DNA of 64,000 bases from NCBI RefSeq assembly GCF_000812875.1, contig NZ_JSYK01000003.1:620001-684000 (forward strand), in the 5' to 3' direction. Every line of letters begins with the position of its first letter. Positions within the stretch are counted from its first letter, which is position 1. Under the pieces are notes generated by a model. That model searched no databases, was not told the origin of the DNA, and saw only the letters and a list, made by a program, of their open reading frames with translations. Source of the DNA: Kaistella solincola (lineage in GTDB: Bacteria > Bacteroidota > Bacteroidia > Flavobacteriales > Weeksellaceae). Positions 1-7,277 of this stretch are shown here, piece after piece. Position numbers and translations under genes: made by a program.

Positions 1-1
1 C

Positions 2-565
2 GTAGAATTGGAAGAAGGTATTGATGGTTTGATCTACATCTCAGATCTTTCCTGGACTAAAAAAATCAAGCATCCATCAGAATTCTGTGCAGTTGGCGAT
101 AAATTAAAGGTAGTAGTTCTTGAGTTGGATACAGCAGCAAGAAGACTTTCTTTAGGTCACAAACAATTACAGGAAAATCCTTGGGATAAATTTGAAACCA
201 AATATGCTGAAGGAACTGTACACGCAGGGACAGCAACAGAAGTATTCGACAAAGGAGCTCAGGTTCAGTTCGAGGATGCAGAAGTTGAAGCTTTCTGTCC
301 GTCAAGATTATTAGAGAAAGAAGATGGCTCTAAAATCAAAAAAGGCGACAGCGCAGAGTTCAAAGTAATCGAGTTCAACAAAGAATTCAAAAGAGTAGTA
401 GTATCTCATACAGGCATCTTCAGAGACGAAGAGAAGAAAAACGTAAGAGAAAACACTTCCAACAATGCAAACAAATCTACAGGATCTTCAAACAACGAAG
501 AAAAATCCACATTAGGAGATCTAGACGTATTGGCAGAATTGAAAAAGAAAATGGAAGGTAAATAA
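2..565 (+). CDS. rpsA: 30S ribosomal protein S1, C-terminal part (partial)
   Basis: The reading frame is open from the window edge, so only the last ~187 codons are seen; the 5' part lies outside. It shows S1 RNA-binding repeats: one ends near the motif RLSLGHKQL and another runs from about YAEGTV to VVVSHTG. S1 binds mRNA on the small ribosomal subunit and helps initiation. The C-terminal ~45 residues are a low-complexity Asn/Ser/Lys/Glu tail ending in a short charged helix, as in other Bacteroidota S1 proteins. A strong terminator follows directly. The family assignment is secure; the length is unknown. Confidence 0.93.
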   Translation, partial: VELEEGIDGLIYISDLSWTKKIKHPSEFCAVGDKLKVVVLELDTAARRLSLGHKQLQENPWDKFETKYAEGTVHAGTATEVFDKGAQVQFEDAEVEAFCPSRLLEKEDGSKIKKGDSAEFKVIEFNKEFKRVVVSHTGIFRDEEKKNVRENTSNNANKSTGSSNNEEKSTLGDLDVLAELKKKMEGK

Positions 566-592
566 TCCTTTGCAAATTCTATATATAAAGAG

Positions 593-619
593 CGCCTCAT
601 TTTTATGAGGCGTTTTTTT
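593..619 (+). terminator. Intrinsic terminator of rpsA
   Basis: Perfect 8-bp stem CGCCTCAT / ATGAGGCG with a TTTT loop, followed by seven T residues, 27 bases after the rpsA stop codon. Confidence 0.92.
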
Positions 620-662
620 ATTGTCTTTACTTTTAAAAGCTTGGAATCTTGAATTTAAAACT

Positions 663-945
663 GAAAAATTTGCCGCTAAAACAACCATTTTTTTCATTTT
701 TACCCAAATACCTTTAACGAACTTTTACCTCCAAAAAATTCCGCATTTTTGATTAATCTTTTGTGGTTAAAACATTTTCTCCAAAGAAAAAATTCGCCGC
801 TAAAACCATCATTTTTTTCATTTTTACCCAAACACCTCTAATAAACTTTTACATCCAAAAAAAATTCCGCTCCTTTGATAATCTTTCGTGGTTAAAAATT
901 TTATCCAAGCAAAAATTCCCCGCTAAAACCATCAAAAATCTCATT
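663..945. repeat. Tandem AT-rich ~124-bp repeat, about 2.3 copies
   Basis: This fills most of the 483-base gap between rpsA and the protease gene. Units start at about 672, 796 and 919 (periods 124 and 123), each opening with (G/C)CCGCTAAAAC, then CATTTTTACCCAAA, then TTTGTGGTTAAAA shortly before the next unit; the third is cut off after ~27 bases. Units 1 and 2 are about 80% alike by eye. Small ORFs running through it have no family features and are not called. A diverged pair of the same unit lies at 22552-22735. Confidence 0.8.
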
Positions 946-1021
946 TCAACAACAAGTCGTAAATGTAAAGACATTCCCTTAAAAAAAACACAACAAACCT
1001 CCGCCGAACCAAATTATTCAC

Positions 1022-1029
1022 TAATTTTG
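1022..1029 (+). promoter_or_regulatory. Promoter -7 box (TAATTTTG) of the metalloprotease gene
   Basis: Matches the Bacteroidota -7 consensus TAnnTTTG and ends 19 bases before the ATG at 1049, after the tandem repeat. No convincing -33 element was fixed. Confidence 0.55.
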
Positions 1030-1048
1030 AAAGCGAAATCCAACAATT

Positions 1049-4000
1049 ATGACAAAAAAATTACTCTCAACATTATTAATATGTTTTGTACTGTTGCTCT
1101 TCGGCCAAAAAGTGCCGGAAAATGCAATGCCGGGGAAAGTATTTCCACTCAACACCACAGAGTTTTCTGCGCAAGTTAAAAGCGCAAATTCAGCTAAAGG
1201 CAAATCTGATCTTACCATCAAATTGCCGCTGAAAGACGGTCGTTTGGAAACTTTTACACTTACCCAAAACGACCTTACGAAAAACACCAGCCTTTCCATC
1301 AAAACTTTTGACGGAATTTCAAAAGACGGAAAAACCACATTAAAACTTTCCTTTTTCGGCGACAAAATCAACGCGATTATAAAATCTGCCGACGGATATT
1401 TTATGCTGGAGCCGTACGAAACCCAAGCCAACGAATACCGGTTGTACAATATGTTTGATGACCTCGGCGGAAAAGTGAGCTGCGGCATCGATCAAAGTTT
1501 GGAGCTGAAAAGCGAGTTTGAGGAAATTAAAAAGCAGGCAAGTGTTTTAAAATTAGCTTCTGCGCCATATTTTCCGTACGGAAATACTTTAAGGAAATTC
1601 CGCATGGCGATTGCGACAACCGGAGAATTCACCCAGAAATTCGGAAGTCAAGATAATGCTTTAGCCGAAGCGTTGAATATGCTGAATCTTATCAATCTTG
1701 TTTACGAAACAGAACTATCAGTTAGTTTTGTGGCGATTGCGGAAACTTTAAACAAAACCTTAATCTTCCCGAATCCTACTACCGATCCGTTTACCGTGAG
1801 TTCTACTTTTGCGAGCGCCAACAATTCGCAGGCAGGTTTTACCACGATGAACAACAACGCAACTTTGCCGTACTCAAAATACGATATTGGGCACACTTTC
1901 AATATTATGGAGAGTTCCGAAAGAACTGCGCAGGGGCAGGCCGGTCCGAATCCTTGTACTCCCGGGTCCAGCGCGCGCGCCTGGAGCCAATGGACGGTTT
2001 CTATGCCGCGCGGTGCTACTGCCAACCTCATTATTCACGAAATGGGGCACCAGTTTTCAGCCTGGCATACATATAATGCCGTGGGTGGAACTGTAGGTTC
2101 AGAAACTTTCTGTACAAACGGTTGGGACAGTACTTCCGCTGTAGAGCCGGGCTCCGGAACCACCATTATGAGCTACGCGAGCAACTGTAAAGTACCGGTA
2201 GACCAAACCAATTCCGGCAAAAACCAGCTTAATTATTTCAATGCTAAAAGTTTAGACCAAATCCTCTATTCTTTAGCAAACAGAGCTACCTGTTTCACCA
2301 CTACACCAACCGGAAATACACCACCAACTGCCAATGCTGGAGTGGATATTGTAATTCCGAAAAATACACCGTTTAAACTAAAAGGTGCAGCCAGCGATAA
2401 AGACGGAAACGTTTTAAGTTATACGTGGGAACAGGCTGACGTAGCAACTGCTTCGGACAAAGGTGCTTTTGGTTATAATGTTGTGGGCGTAGGTGGATAC
2501 ACGGCGGTAAACAGTACAACTGCGCCACTTTTTCGTAGTGAACAGACTTTGGAAAACACCGAACGGACTTTTCCTAAAATTACGTATATCATCAATAACA
2601 ATAATATCGCGCCGGATACCGATGCAGAAGCTTTACCGCAAGTAGCGCGAAATATGAAATTCCGCTTTACCGTTCGTGATAACCAAATCGGTGGCGGCGG
2701 TGTGGATTCAGATGAAATGGTTGTCCGTGTAGATGCTTCAGGTCCGCTGAAAGTAACTTCGCAAGGCACTGCTTCAACCACTGCTGCGAATAGCGCGACC
2801 AACGTAACGTGGGACGTTAACAACACGCAAACCATCAAAGACCAGGTAAATATTTTACTGTCGGTTGATGGTGGCTACACTTTTCCTTATATGTTGAAAC
2901 AGAATACGGCAAATGACGGTGCGGAATCCGTAACAATTCCAAACGTCCCGGGAACCGATAAAGCAAGAATTAAAGTTACCGCACTATTAGGTGGCGGTGC
3001 CGAATTTTTCGATGTTTCAGCAGCTAATTTTACGGTTACCAATGCGGCCTGTAGCGCCCAGTCTACACTGATCAGCCCAACAACCGCGATCAATACCACC
3101 ACCGGAAATACCTTGGCAAACTTAAATATGACCGCGCCGACGGTGGGAAATCTGGGATATTTTGCAGCTTCGGCGATAAATGTTTCCACAACCACGGTGT
3201 TGCGTACAAGATTGGTGACATATACCGACGAAACCATGACCACACCTAAATATCTTGGAAGCGCAAATTCTGTTTTGAAAAGAATCCGCGTTACAAAAAC
3301 CGGTCAGTACACTATTACAAACAGTGGCAGTTTCCTGATTATGTCGATTTACACTGCTGATCCAACTTCTGCTATTCGAACCAGCGCAGAAGCATTGGCA
3401 AGTTTTGTGGCTTCAAACGCTTATGAAACAGCCACGCCGAATACCTACAGCGCATTCAACACCTTAACTGTTACGCTGAATGAAGGTGTAGATTACTACA
3501 TCACTTTTAATAATTTTTCAAGTGGTGATCCGGCAGCAACTTACAATCTGTCTTTCAGCGGCGACGGTTCTTTCTATGAAGTTACCGATTTTGCGACCAC
3601 AAGCAACGCGTACACTTTCATCGCGGTGGATGCAAATAACAAAATTGTCGCGCAAAGCCCAACAGCAGATTTCAGAACACTAGTAGGTGGAACGTATACC
3701 ATTTATGGTCTGTCTTACCTGAAAACCGAAGATCCGAAAACCTTTGTCGGAAAAACCAAAGATGAGGTCTTGATGAATTGCGCCTTAACCAGTGATAACA
3801 GTAGAACATTAGTCTTAAGCTGTACCGCGCCGGCAATTACACAACAACCCGTTTCGGTTACCGGAAATATCGGTTCCAAACAGACGTTCACTGTAATCGC
3901 AAGCGGACCTGCAACTTACCAATGGTATAAAGACGGCGTTGCGCTTGCAAACCAAACCACCAGTACATTAACCATCAACAGCGTTCAGAAAACAGATGAA

Positions 4001-4327
4001 GGTTCTTATTACGTTGTGGTTTCCAACGCGACCTGTACCGTAACTTCGGATACTGTAAAACTTACGCTCGCGAACATGGGAACCGTAGATCCTGATCAGG
4101 CTGAAGATTTTGTACTGTACCCGAATCCGGTAAAAGATGTTTTGTACATTAAAACATCCAAACCGGCGGACAGAATCGAGATTTACGACATGGCTGGCAG
4201 ACTTGTAAATGCGCAGGTTCTTTCGTCCGAGAGTATTTCTGTGGCGAGGCTGCAGCGCGGCGTATACGTGGTGAAAATCCTGCATAAAAACGAAACGGTG
4301 AAAATGCAGAAAATAATTAAAGAATAG
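1049..4327 (+). CDS. Secreted zinc metalloprotease with Ig-like and type IX sorting domains
   Basis: 1092 aa. A signal peptide (about residues 1-19, ending FGQ) sends it through Sec. The metzincin zinc site HEMGHQFSAWH lies at residues 330-340, with His330, His334 and His340 as ligands and Glu331 as catalytic base; this fits the reprolysin-like M12B group seen in flavobacteria. A PKD-like stretch follows (TANAGVDIVI to RVDASG), then beta-rich segments, an Ig-like domain near residues 930-1010 (QWYKDG, DEGSYY) and a C-terminal type A sorting domain (FVLYPNPVKD to the KIIKE end). The last marks it as a type IX secretion cargo, exported across the outer membrane and attached or released. Its substrate cannot be told. 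ATG chosen for the signal peptide and the -7 box just upstream. Confidence 0.9.
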   Translation: MTKKLLSTLLICFVLLLFGQKVPENAMPGKVFPLNTTEFSAQVKSANSAKGKSDLTIKLPLKDGRLETFTLTQNDLTKNTSLSIKTFDGISKDGKTTLKLSFFGDKINAIIKSADGYFMLEPYETQANEYRLYNMFDDLGGKVSCGIDQSLELKSEFEEIKKQASVLKLASAPYFPYGNTLRKFRMAIATTGEFTQKFGSQDNALAEALNMLNLINLVYETELSVSFVAIAETLNKTLIFPNPTTDPFTVSSTFASANNSQAGFTTMNNNATLPYSKYDIGHTFNIMESSERTAQGQAGPNPCTPGSSARAWSQWTVSMPRGATANLIIHEMGHQFSAWHTYNAVGGTVGSETFCTNGWDSTSAVEPGSGTTIMSYASNCKVPVDQTNSGKNQLNYFNAKSLDQILYSLANRATCFTTTPTGNTPPTANAGVDIVIPKNTPFKLKGAASDKDGNVLSYTWEQADVATASDKGAFGYNVVGVGGYTAVNSTTAPLFRSEQTLENTERTFPKITYIINNNNIAPDTDAEALPQVARNMKFRFTVRDNQIGGGGVDSDEMVVRVDASGPLKVTSQGTASTTAANSATNVTWDVNNTQTIKDQVNILLSVDGGYTFPYMLKQNTANDGAESVTIPNVPGTDKARIKVTALLGGGAEFFDVSAANFTVTNAACSAQSTLISPTTAINTTTGNTLANLNMTAPTVGNLGYFAASAINVSTTTVLRTRLVTYTDETMTTPKYLGSANSVLKRIRVTKTGQYTITNSGSFLIMSIYTADPTSAIRTSAEALASFVASNAYETATPNTYSAFNTLTVTLNEGVDYYITFNNFSSGDPAATYNLSFSGDGSFYEVTDFATTSNAYTFIAVDANNKIVAQSPTADFRTLVGGTYTIYGLSYLKTEDPKTFVGKTKDEVLMNCALTSDNSRTLVLSCTAPAITQQPVSVTGNIGSKQTFTVIASGPATYQWYKDGVALANQTTSTLTINSVQKTDEGSYYVVVSNATCTVTSDTVKLTLANMGTVDPDQAEDFVLYPNPVKDVLYIKTSKPADRIEIYDMAGRLVNAQVLSSESISVARLQRGVYVVKILHKNETVKMQKIIKE

Positions 4328-4335
4328 TCTAACCC

Positions 4336-4362
4336 AGAGCCACAGCATGTGGCTCTTTTTTT
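4336..4362 (+). terminator. Intrinsic terminator of the metalloprotease gene
   Basis: 9-bp stem AGAGCCACA / TGTGGCTCT with a 3-base loop and a T-tract, 9 bases after the stop codon. Confidence 0.92.
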
Positions 4363-4376
4363 GTTTATGAACTGAA

Positions 4377-4817
4377 ATGAAAATACTTTTTATCAATTTT
4401 TTCCTGCTTTTTTTAACATCCTGCGCAACCGCGCAAAAAACTGAAGATATGCAGATTGTCAAGGAATTTCCTTTTTCCGGTGAAAATCTGTTCAGGGAAA
4501 TTGAGAAAAAAGCGGCAAAAGTAGAGCAAATAAAAGACATCAAAATAACTTTACCGACGCCGGCTGGCGACGAAGAGTTTAAGCTGATGGAATACAATCT
4601 TGGCGAAAAAAGAGTTCCGGGATTTTATACCTTTCGCGGTGCTTCTGCGGACGGACAGAAAATCCTCACTTTAACCGTAAAACCGAAATCGATGAGCGGG
4701 ATGATCAGATATAACGCTGAAAATTTCTACATCGAAAAGGTGAAAAACGCTAAAAACAAATACCAGCTTTATTTACCAAAACCGGTTAAAAATCAGGAAA
4801 ATGACGCTTTGAAATAA
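4377..4817 (+). CDS. Small predicted lipoprotein of unknown function
   Basis: 146 aa. The N-terminus is a short hydrophobic segment ending in the lipobox-like LTSC (Cys near residue 16), so the mature protein is probably lipid-anchored in the outer or inner membrane facing the periplasm. The rest is soluble, Lys/Glu-rich and beta-prone (ITLPTPAGDEEF, GFYTFRGASADG, LTLTVKPKS). Phrases such as FTFRGAS-ADGQ-LTL loosely recall the propeptide of the upstream protease (residues ~60-110, KLPLKDGRLETFTL and SADGYFMLEP), so it could be a free-standing relative of that pro-region; this is inference. No known family recognised. It begins 14 bases after the protease terminator and its stop lies at the edge of direct repeat copy 1. 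Confidence 0.7.
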   Translation: MKILFINFFLLFLTSCATAQKTEDMQIVKEFPFSGENLFREIEKKAAKVEQIKDIKITLPTPAGDEEFKLMEYNLGEKRVPGFYTFRGASADGQKILTLTVKPKSMSGMIRYNAENFYIEKVKNAKNKYQLYLPKPVKNQENDALK

Positions 4818-4915
4818 TTTAAAAAAATGAAAAATTGGCCATTTTAACGGCATTTTTTTTAATGAACCTTGACGTGGCGCCTTGTTAAATGAAAATTTTG
4901 GCTGTTTTTTCGGGA
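4810..4915 (+). repeat. Direct repeat copy 1, left of the dinB-dnaE cassette
   Basis: About 105 bp, beginning at the stop codon of the lipoprotein gene (GAAATAA). It carries AAATTGGCCATTTTAACGGC followed by T8, then GACGTGGCGCCTT and GGCTGTTTTTTCGGGA. A near-identical copy in the same orientation starts at the stop codon of dnaE at 10330. The GGCC...GGC and T-run part may also act as a terminator. Confidence 0.85.
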
Positions 4916-4933
4916 TATTTTTGCGGCGTGATA

Positions 4934-5005
4934 TTGCAGCCAGACTTGAACGAGTTGTTTTTGCGCAGTATAGCGCACAAAAAAACGGGAGTGCAGGCAT
5001 AAATG
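4934..5005 (-). repeat. Degenerate GC-rich interspersed element, reverse orientation
   Basis: The reverse complement matches the element at 22461-22560: CAGCC-AGACTTGAACG here against CAGCCCGACTTGAACG there, then TTTTTGCG-AG-A-AGCGCA and AAAAAACGGGAGTG. It is the most decayed copy in the window. An 81-codon ORF over it (4882-5127) is explained by this element. From ~5010 to 5176 I see nothing further. Confidence 0.65.
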
Positions 5006-5176
5006 AGCTAAAAGCAAAGGCTTTTATCAAAATTTACGAACGTAGTTCAAAGCTGCCCAAATTAATCAGTATCAACAAAAGTATTTTCAAAAAAAAGGTG
5101 CAAATAGCAGGTAATTTTTTGAAATAAACTTTGGGGTGGAGTTTTGCTAAAATGATTTAGAAATTTTTCACCATTG

Positions 5177-5950
5177 CTATTTAGGAATTTTTAAGGGCTT
5201 TAAGGCGGTAATTTCTTTTTTCATCGATAACAGAATTTCTTTAATTCCAATCATATCCAACGGACTTTGGTCGGGTTCTTCGGTATTGATGCTGCATGCA
5301 TACTCCCAGATTTCTAGGATTTGTGAAAGCTTGATTTCGTACGGTTCATAAAAATCATTATCCGAACTTACCATAATATTTTTTCCGGTTTTTTTGTCCA
5401 ATCTTTTATAAACCACTCCTTCATTTCGGGTAATGAAAATATAAGTTTTGTTGTTTTTAAGATCATTGATGTTTTCTACATATTTCCCCACGATGAAAGT
5501 TCCGTCCTTAAAAGGCGGCATGGAATCTCCGCTTGCCGGAAAAGCGCGGAATTTTCCATTGCGCAGAAAAGGCAGGGAAATGGTCTGAAGTTTCTCAATA
5601 TATTCCGGGTCGCTGTATCCTTGCAAATAGCCCATTTTGGCTTTTTCTGAGATAATTTCTATCTTATTTTCACCTTTTTCGTCTACGGTAATCGGCAGGA
5701 TAATCCGGTTGTCTGGCAATTTCATCATTTTTTCTAAAGGGTACTTCCGCAAATCTGTGCCCACCATTAAATCAATGCTTACGCCGTAATATTTCGACAC
5801 GCGTATCAGGATTTCTATGGGTGGTTCTGTACCGCCATCTTCATATTTAGCGTAGCGCCCGCGCGTGATAAGAAGGGCATCCGCGATCTTCTGTTGCGAA
5901 TATTTCTGCTGACCTCTCAAATACCGCATATTTTCTGATAAAATTGACAT
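5177..5950 (-). CDS. XRE-family repressor with LexA-type S24 peptidase domain
   Basis: 257 aa. An N-terminal helix-turn-helix (about residues 5-62, QQKIADALLITRGRYAKYEDG) is followed by an S24 domain with the Ser-Lys dyad: Ser143 in GDSM and Lys182 in VVYKR. LexA/CI-type proteins are cleaved at an Ala-Gly bond when RecA is activated; here the matching position near residues 106-107 reads Met-Gly (KAKMGYLQGY), so self-cleavage is uncertain. It is divergent from dinB with 62 bases between start codons, and two identical palindromic cores lie over the two promoters, so it probably represses both itself and the polymerase genes. The link to DNA damage is inferred from domain type and neighbours. 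Confidence 0.88.
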   Translation of the reverse strand: MSILSENMRYLRGQQKYSQQKIADALLITRGRYAKYEDGGTEPPIEILIRVSKYYGVSIDLMVGTDLRKYPLEKMMKLPDNRIILPITVDEKGENKIEIISEKAKMGYLQGYSDPEYIEKLQTISLPFLRNGKFRAFPASGDSMPPFKDGTFIVGKYVENINDLKNNKTYIFITRNEGVVYKRLDKKTGKNIMVSSDNDFYEPYEIKLSQILEIWEYACSINTEEPDQSPLDMIGIKEILLSMKKEITALKPLKIPK

Positions 5951-5968
5951 TGCTATAAATTATAGCAA
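5950..5968. promoter_or_regulatory. Palindromic operator candidate 1
   Basis: The perfect palindrome TGCTATAA-A-TTATAGCA occupies 5951-5967, immediately upstream of the repressor start codon and downstream of that gene's -7 box. Its core TATAAATTATA recurs exactly at 5988-5998. Confidence 0.75.
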
Positions 5969-5976
5969 CAAATATA
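5969..5976 (-). promoter_or_regulatory. -7 box (TATATTTG) of the repressor gene
   Basis: Exact TAnnTTTG match on the minus strand, 18 bases before the repressor start codon. Transcription would start inside operator 1, which fits autorepression. Confidence 0.6.
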
Positions 5977-5985
5977 CATAAATTA

Positions 5986-6000
5986 GATATAAATTATACT
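5986..6000. promoter_or_regulatory. Operator candidate 2, abutting the dinB promoter
   Basis: GATATAAATTATAC shares the 11-base core TATAAATTATA (5988-5998) with operator 1, 34 bp centre to centre, and abuts the dinB -7 box. Confidence 0.7.
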
Positions 6001-6007
6001 AATTTTG
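6000..6007 (+). promoter_or_regulatory. -7 box (TAATTTTG) of dinB
   Basis: Exact TAnnTTTG match ending 5 bases before the dinB ATG at 6013. The transcript would be leaderless or nearly so. It touches operator 2, so a bound repressor should block it. Confidence 0.6.
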
Positions 6008-6012
6008 AACCC

Positions 6013-7161
6013 ATGGAAAGAGCGATTGTACATATGGACTTAGACACTTTTTTTGTCTCCTGCGAAAGGTTACAGGAATCTAAACTTCAAGGAATTCCTG
6101 TAATCATCGGTGGTGGCGAGCGTGGCGTGGTGGCTTCGTGTTCCTATGAAGCACGTTATTTCGGCGTACGTTCTGCCATGCCCATCAAGATGGCAATGAA
6201 GTTATGCCCTGACGCGAAAATCATCCGTGGTGACTATGAACGTTACTCCAAATTCTCCCGCGAGGTCACCGAAATCATTCAGGAAAAAGTTCCGGTTTTA
6301 GAAAAAGCCAGTATTGATGAATTTTATTTGGATCTTTCAGGCATGGACCGGTTTTTCGGCTGTTACCAATGGACGCAGGAAATTGCCGAAGCCATAACCA
6401 AAAATACCGGCTTGCCCATCAGTTTTGCTTTGTCTACCAATAAAACCGTTTCTAAAATCGGTACCGGCGAAGCCAAACCGCTTGGCAGGTTTGAAATTCC
6501 CGCCCACAATGTACATTCTTTTCTCAATCCGCTTTCTGTAAGGAAAATTCCTATGGTTGGCGACGCTACTTTTCAGCTGCTTTCTCGCGTGGGAATTCGT
6601 ACTATTCAAACTTTAGCAGAAATGCCCGTGCTGGTTTTGCAGCAAATGATGGGTAAAAACGGCAGCGAGCTCTGGAAAAAAGCCAACGGAATTGATCTGA
6701 CGCCCGTGGTTCCGTATTCCGAAAGAAAATCTGTATCCAGTGAACATACTTTTACCAATGATACGATGGATATTTTCGAGGTGAAAAGAATAATTTCGGG
6801 AATGGCAGAAGCTTTAGCATACCAACTTCGCCAGGAGAAATGGCTGACTTCTACGGTGGTTTTGAAGATCCGCTACGCCAATTTCGATACAGAAACCAAA
6901 CAGTGTAAGATTTCTTATACCTCTATTGATCATACTTTAGCAAGGGTTGCGCTGGATTTATTTGATAAATTGTATAAACGCAGAATGCGCCTGCGCCTCA
7001 TCGGTTTGCGTTTTACCAATCTGGTGCACGGGACCTATCAGATGAATTTATTTGAAGACAGCGAAGAGTTGATGAATCTCTATCAGGCCATGGACCGCAT
7101 GAAAAACCGTTTTGGCGAAAATGCACTAGGCCGTGCCTCGGGATTTAAACTAATGTCTTAA
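6013..7161 (+). CDS. dinB: Y-family DNA polymerase (Pol IV type)
   Basis: 382 aa, close to the usual DinB length. The palm carboxylates are intact: Asp9 and Asp11 (HMDLD), Asp102 and Glu103 (SIDEF), so this is an active polymerase and not a catalytically dead ImuB. The steric-gate region reads DTFFVSCE. Helix-hairpin-helix and little-finger regions follow, and a likely sliding-clamp motif QMNLF sits at 343-347. It copies past damaged bases at the cost of errors. It is the first gene of a rightward unit with the DnaE-type polymerase 116 bases downstream, and divergent from the S24 repressor whose putative operator abuts its promoter. Confidence 0.93.
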   Translation: MERAIVHMDLDTFFVSCERLQESKLQGIPVIIGGGERGVVASCSYEARYFGVRSAMPIKMAMKLCPDAKIIRGDYERYSKFSREVTEIIQEKVPVLEKASIDEFYLDLSGMDRFFGCYQWTQEIAEAITKNTGLPISFALSTNKTVSKIGTGEAKPLGRFEIPAHNVHSFLNPLSVRKIPMVGDATFQLLSRVGIRTIQTLAEMPVLVLQQMMGKNGSELWKKANGIDLTPVVPYSERKSVSSEHTFTNDTMDIFEVKRIISGMAEALAYQLRQEKWLTSTVVLKIRYANFDTETKQCKISYTSIDHTLARVALDLFDKLYKRRMRLRLIGLRFTNLVHGTYQMNLFEDSEELMNLYQAMDRMKNRFGENALGRASGFKLMS

Positions 7162-7277
7162 AAGAACACCATTTTTTTCATCAAAGGATTTCAAAAAACC
7201 TGAAAAAGCCCCGAAAATTTGTTCATCATGTTAGTTCTTGAATCTTGGTTCCACACCAACCTCTAAAATCTAAAACC

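Noticed and set aside
663..945. CRISPR-like array
   Set aside because: Units are contiguous ~124-bp repeats without short identical repeats and unique spacers, and no cas genes are near.
763..1179. 138-codon ORF upstream of the protease
   Set aside because: It runs through the tandem AT-rich repeat and overlaps the signal-peptide region of the real gene in another frame.
4882..5127. 81-codon ORF
   Set aside because: It covers direct repeat copy 1 and the reversed GC-rich element; its codons are explained by those repeats.
6013..7161. Calling the Y-family gene imuB
   Set aside because: All catalytic carboxylates are present, unlike ImuB.
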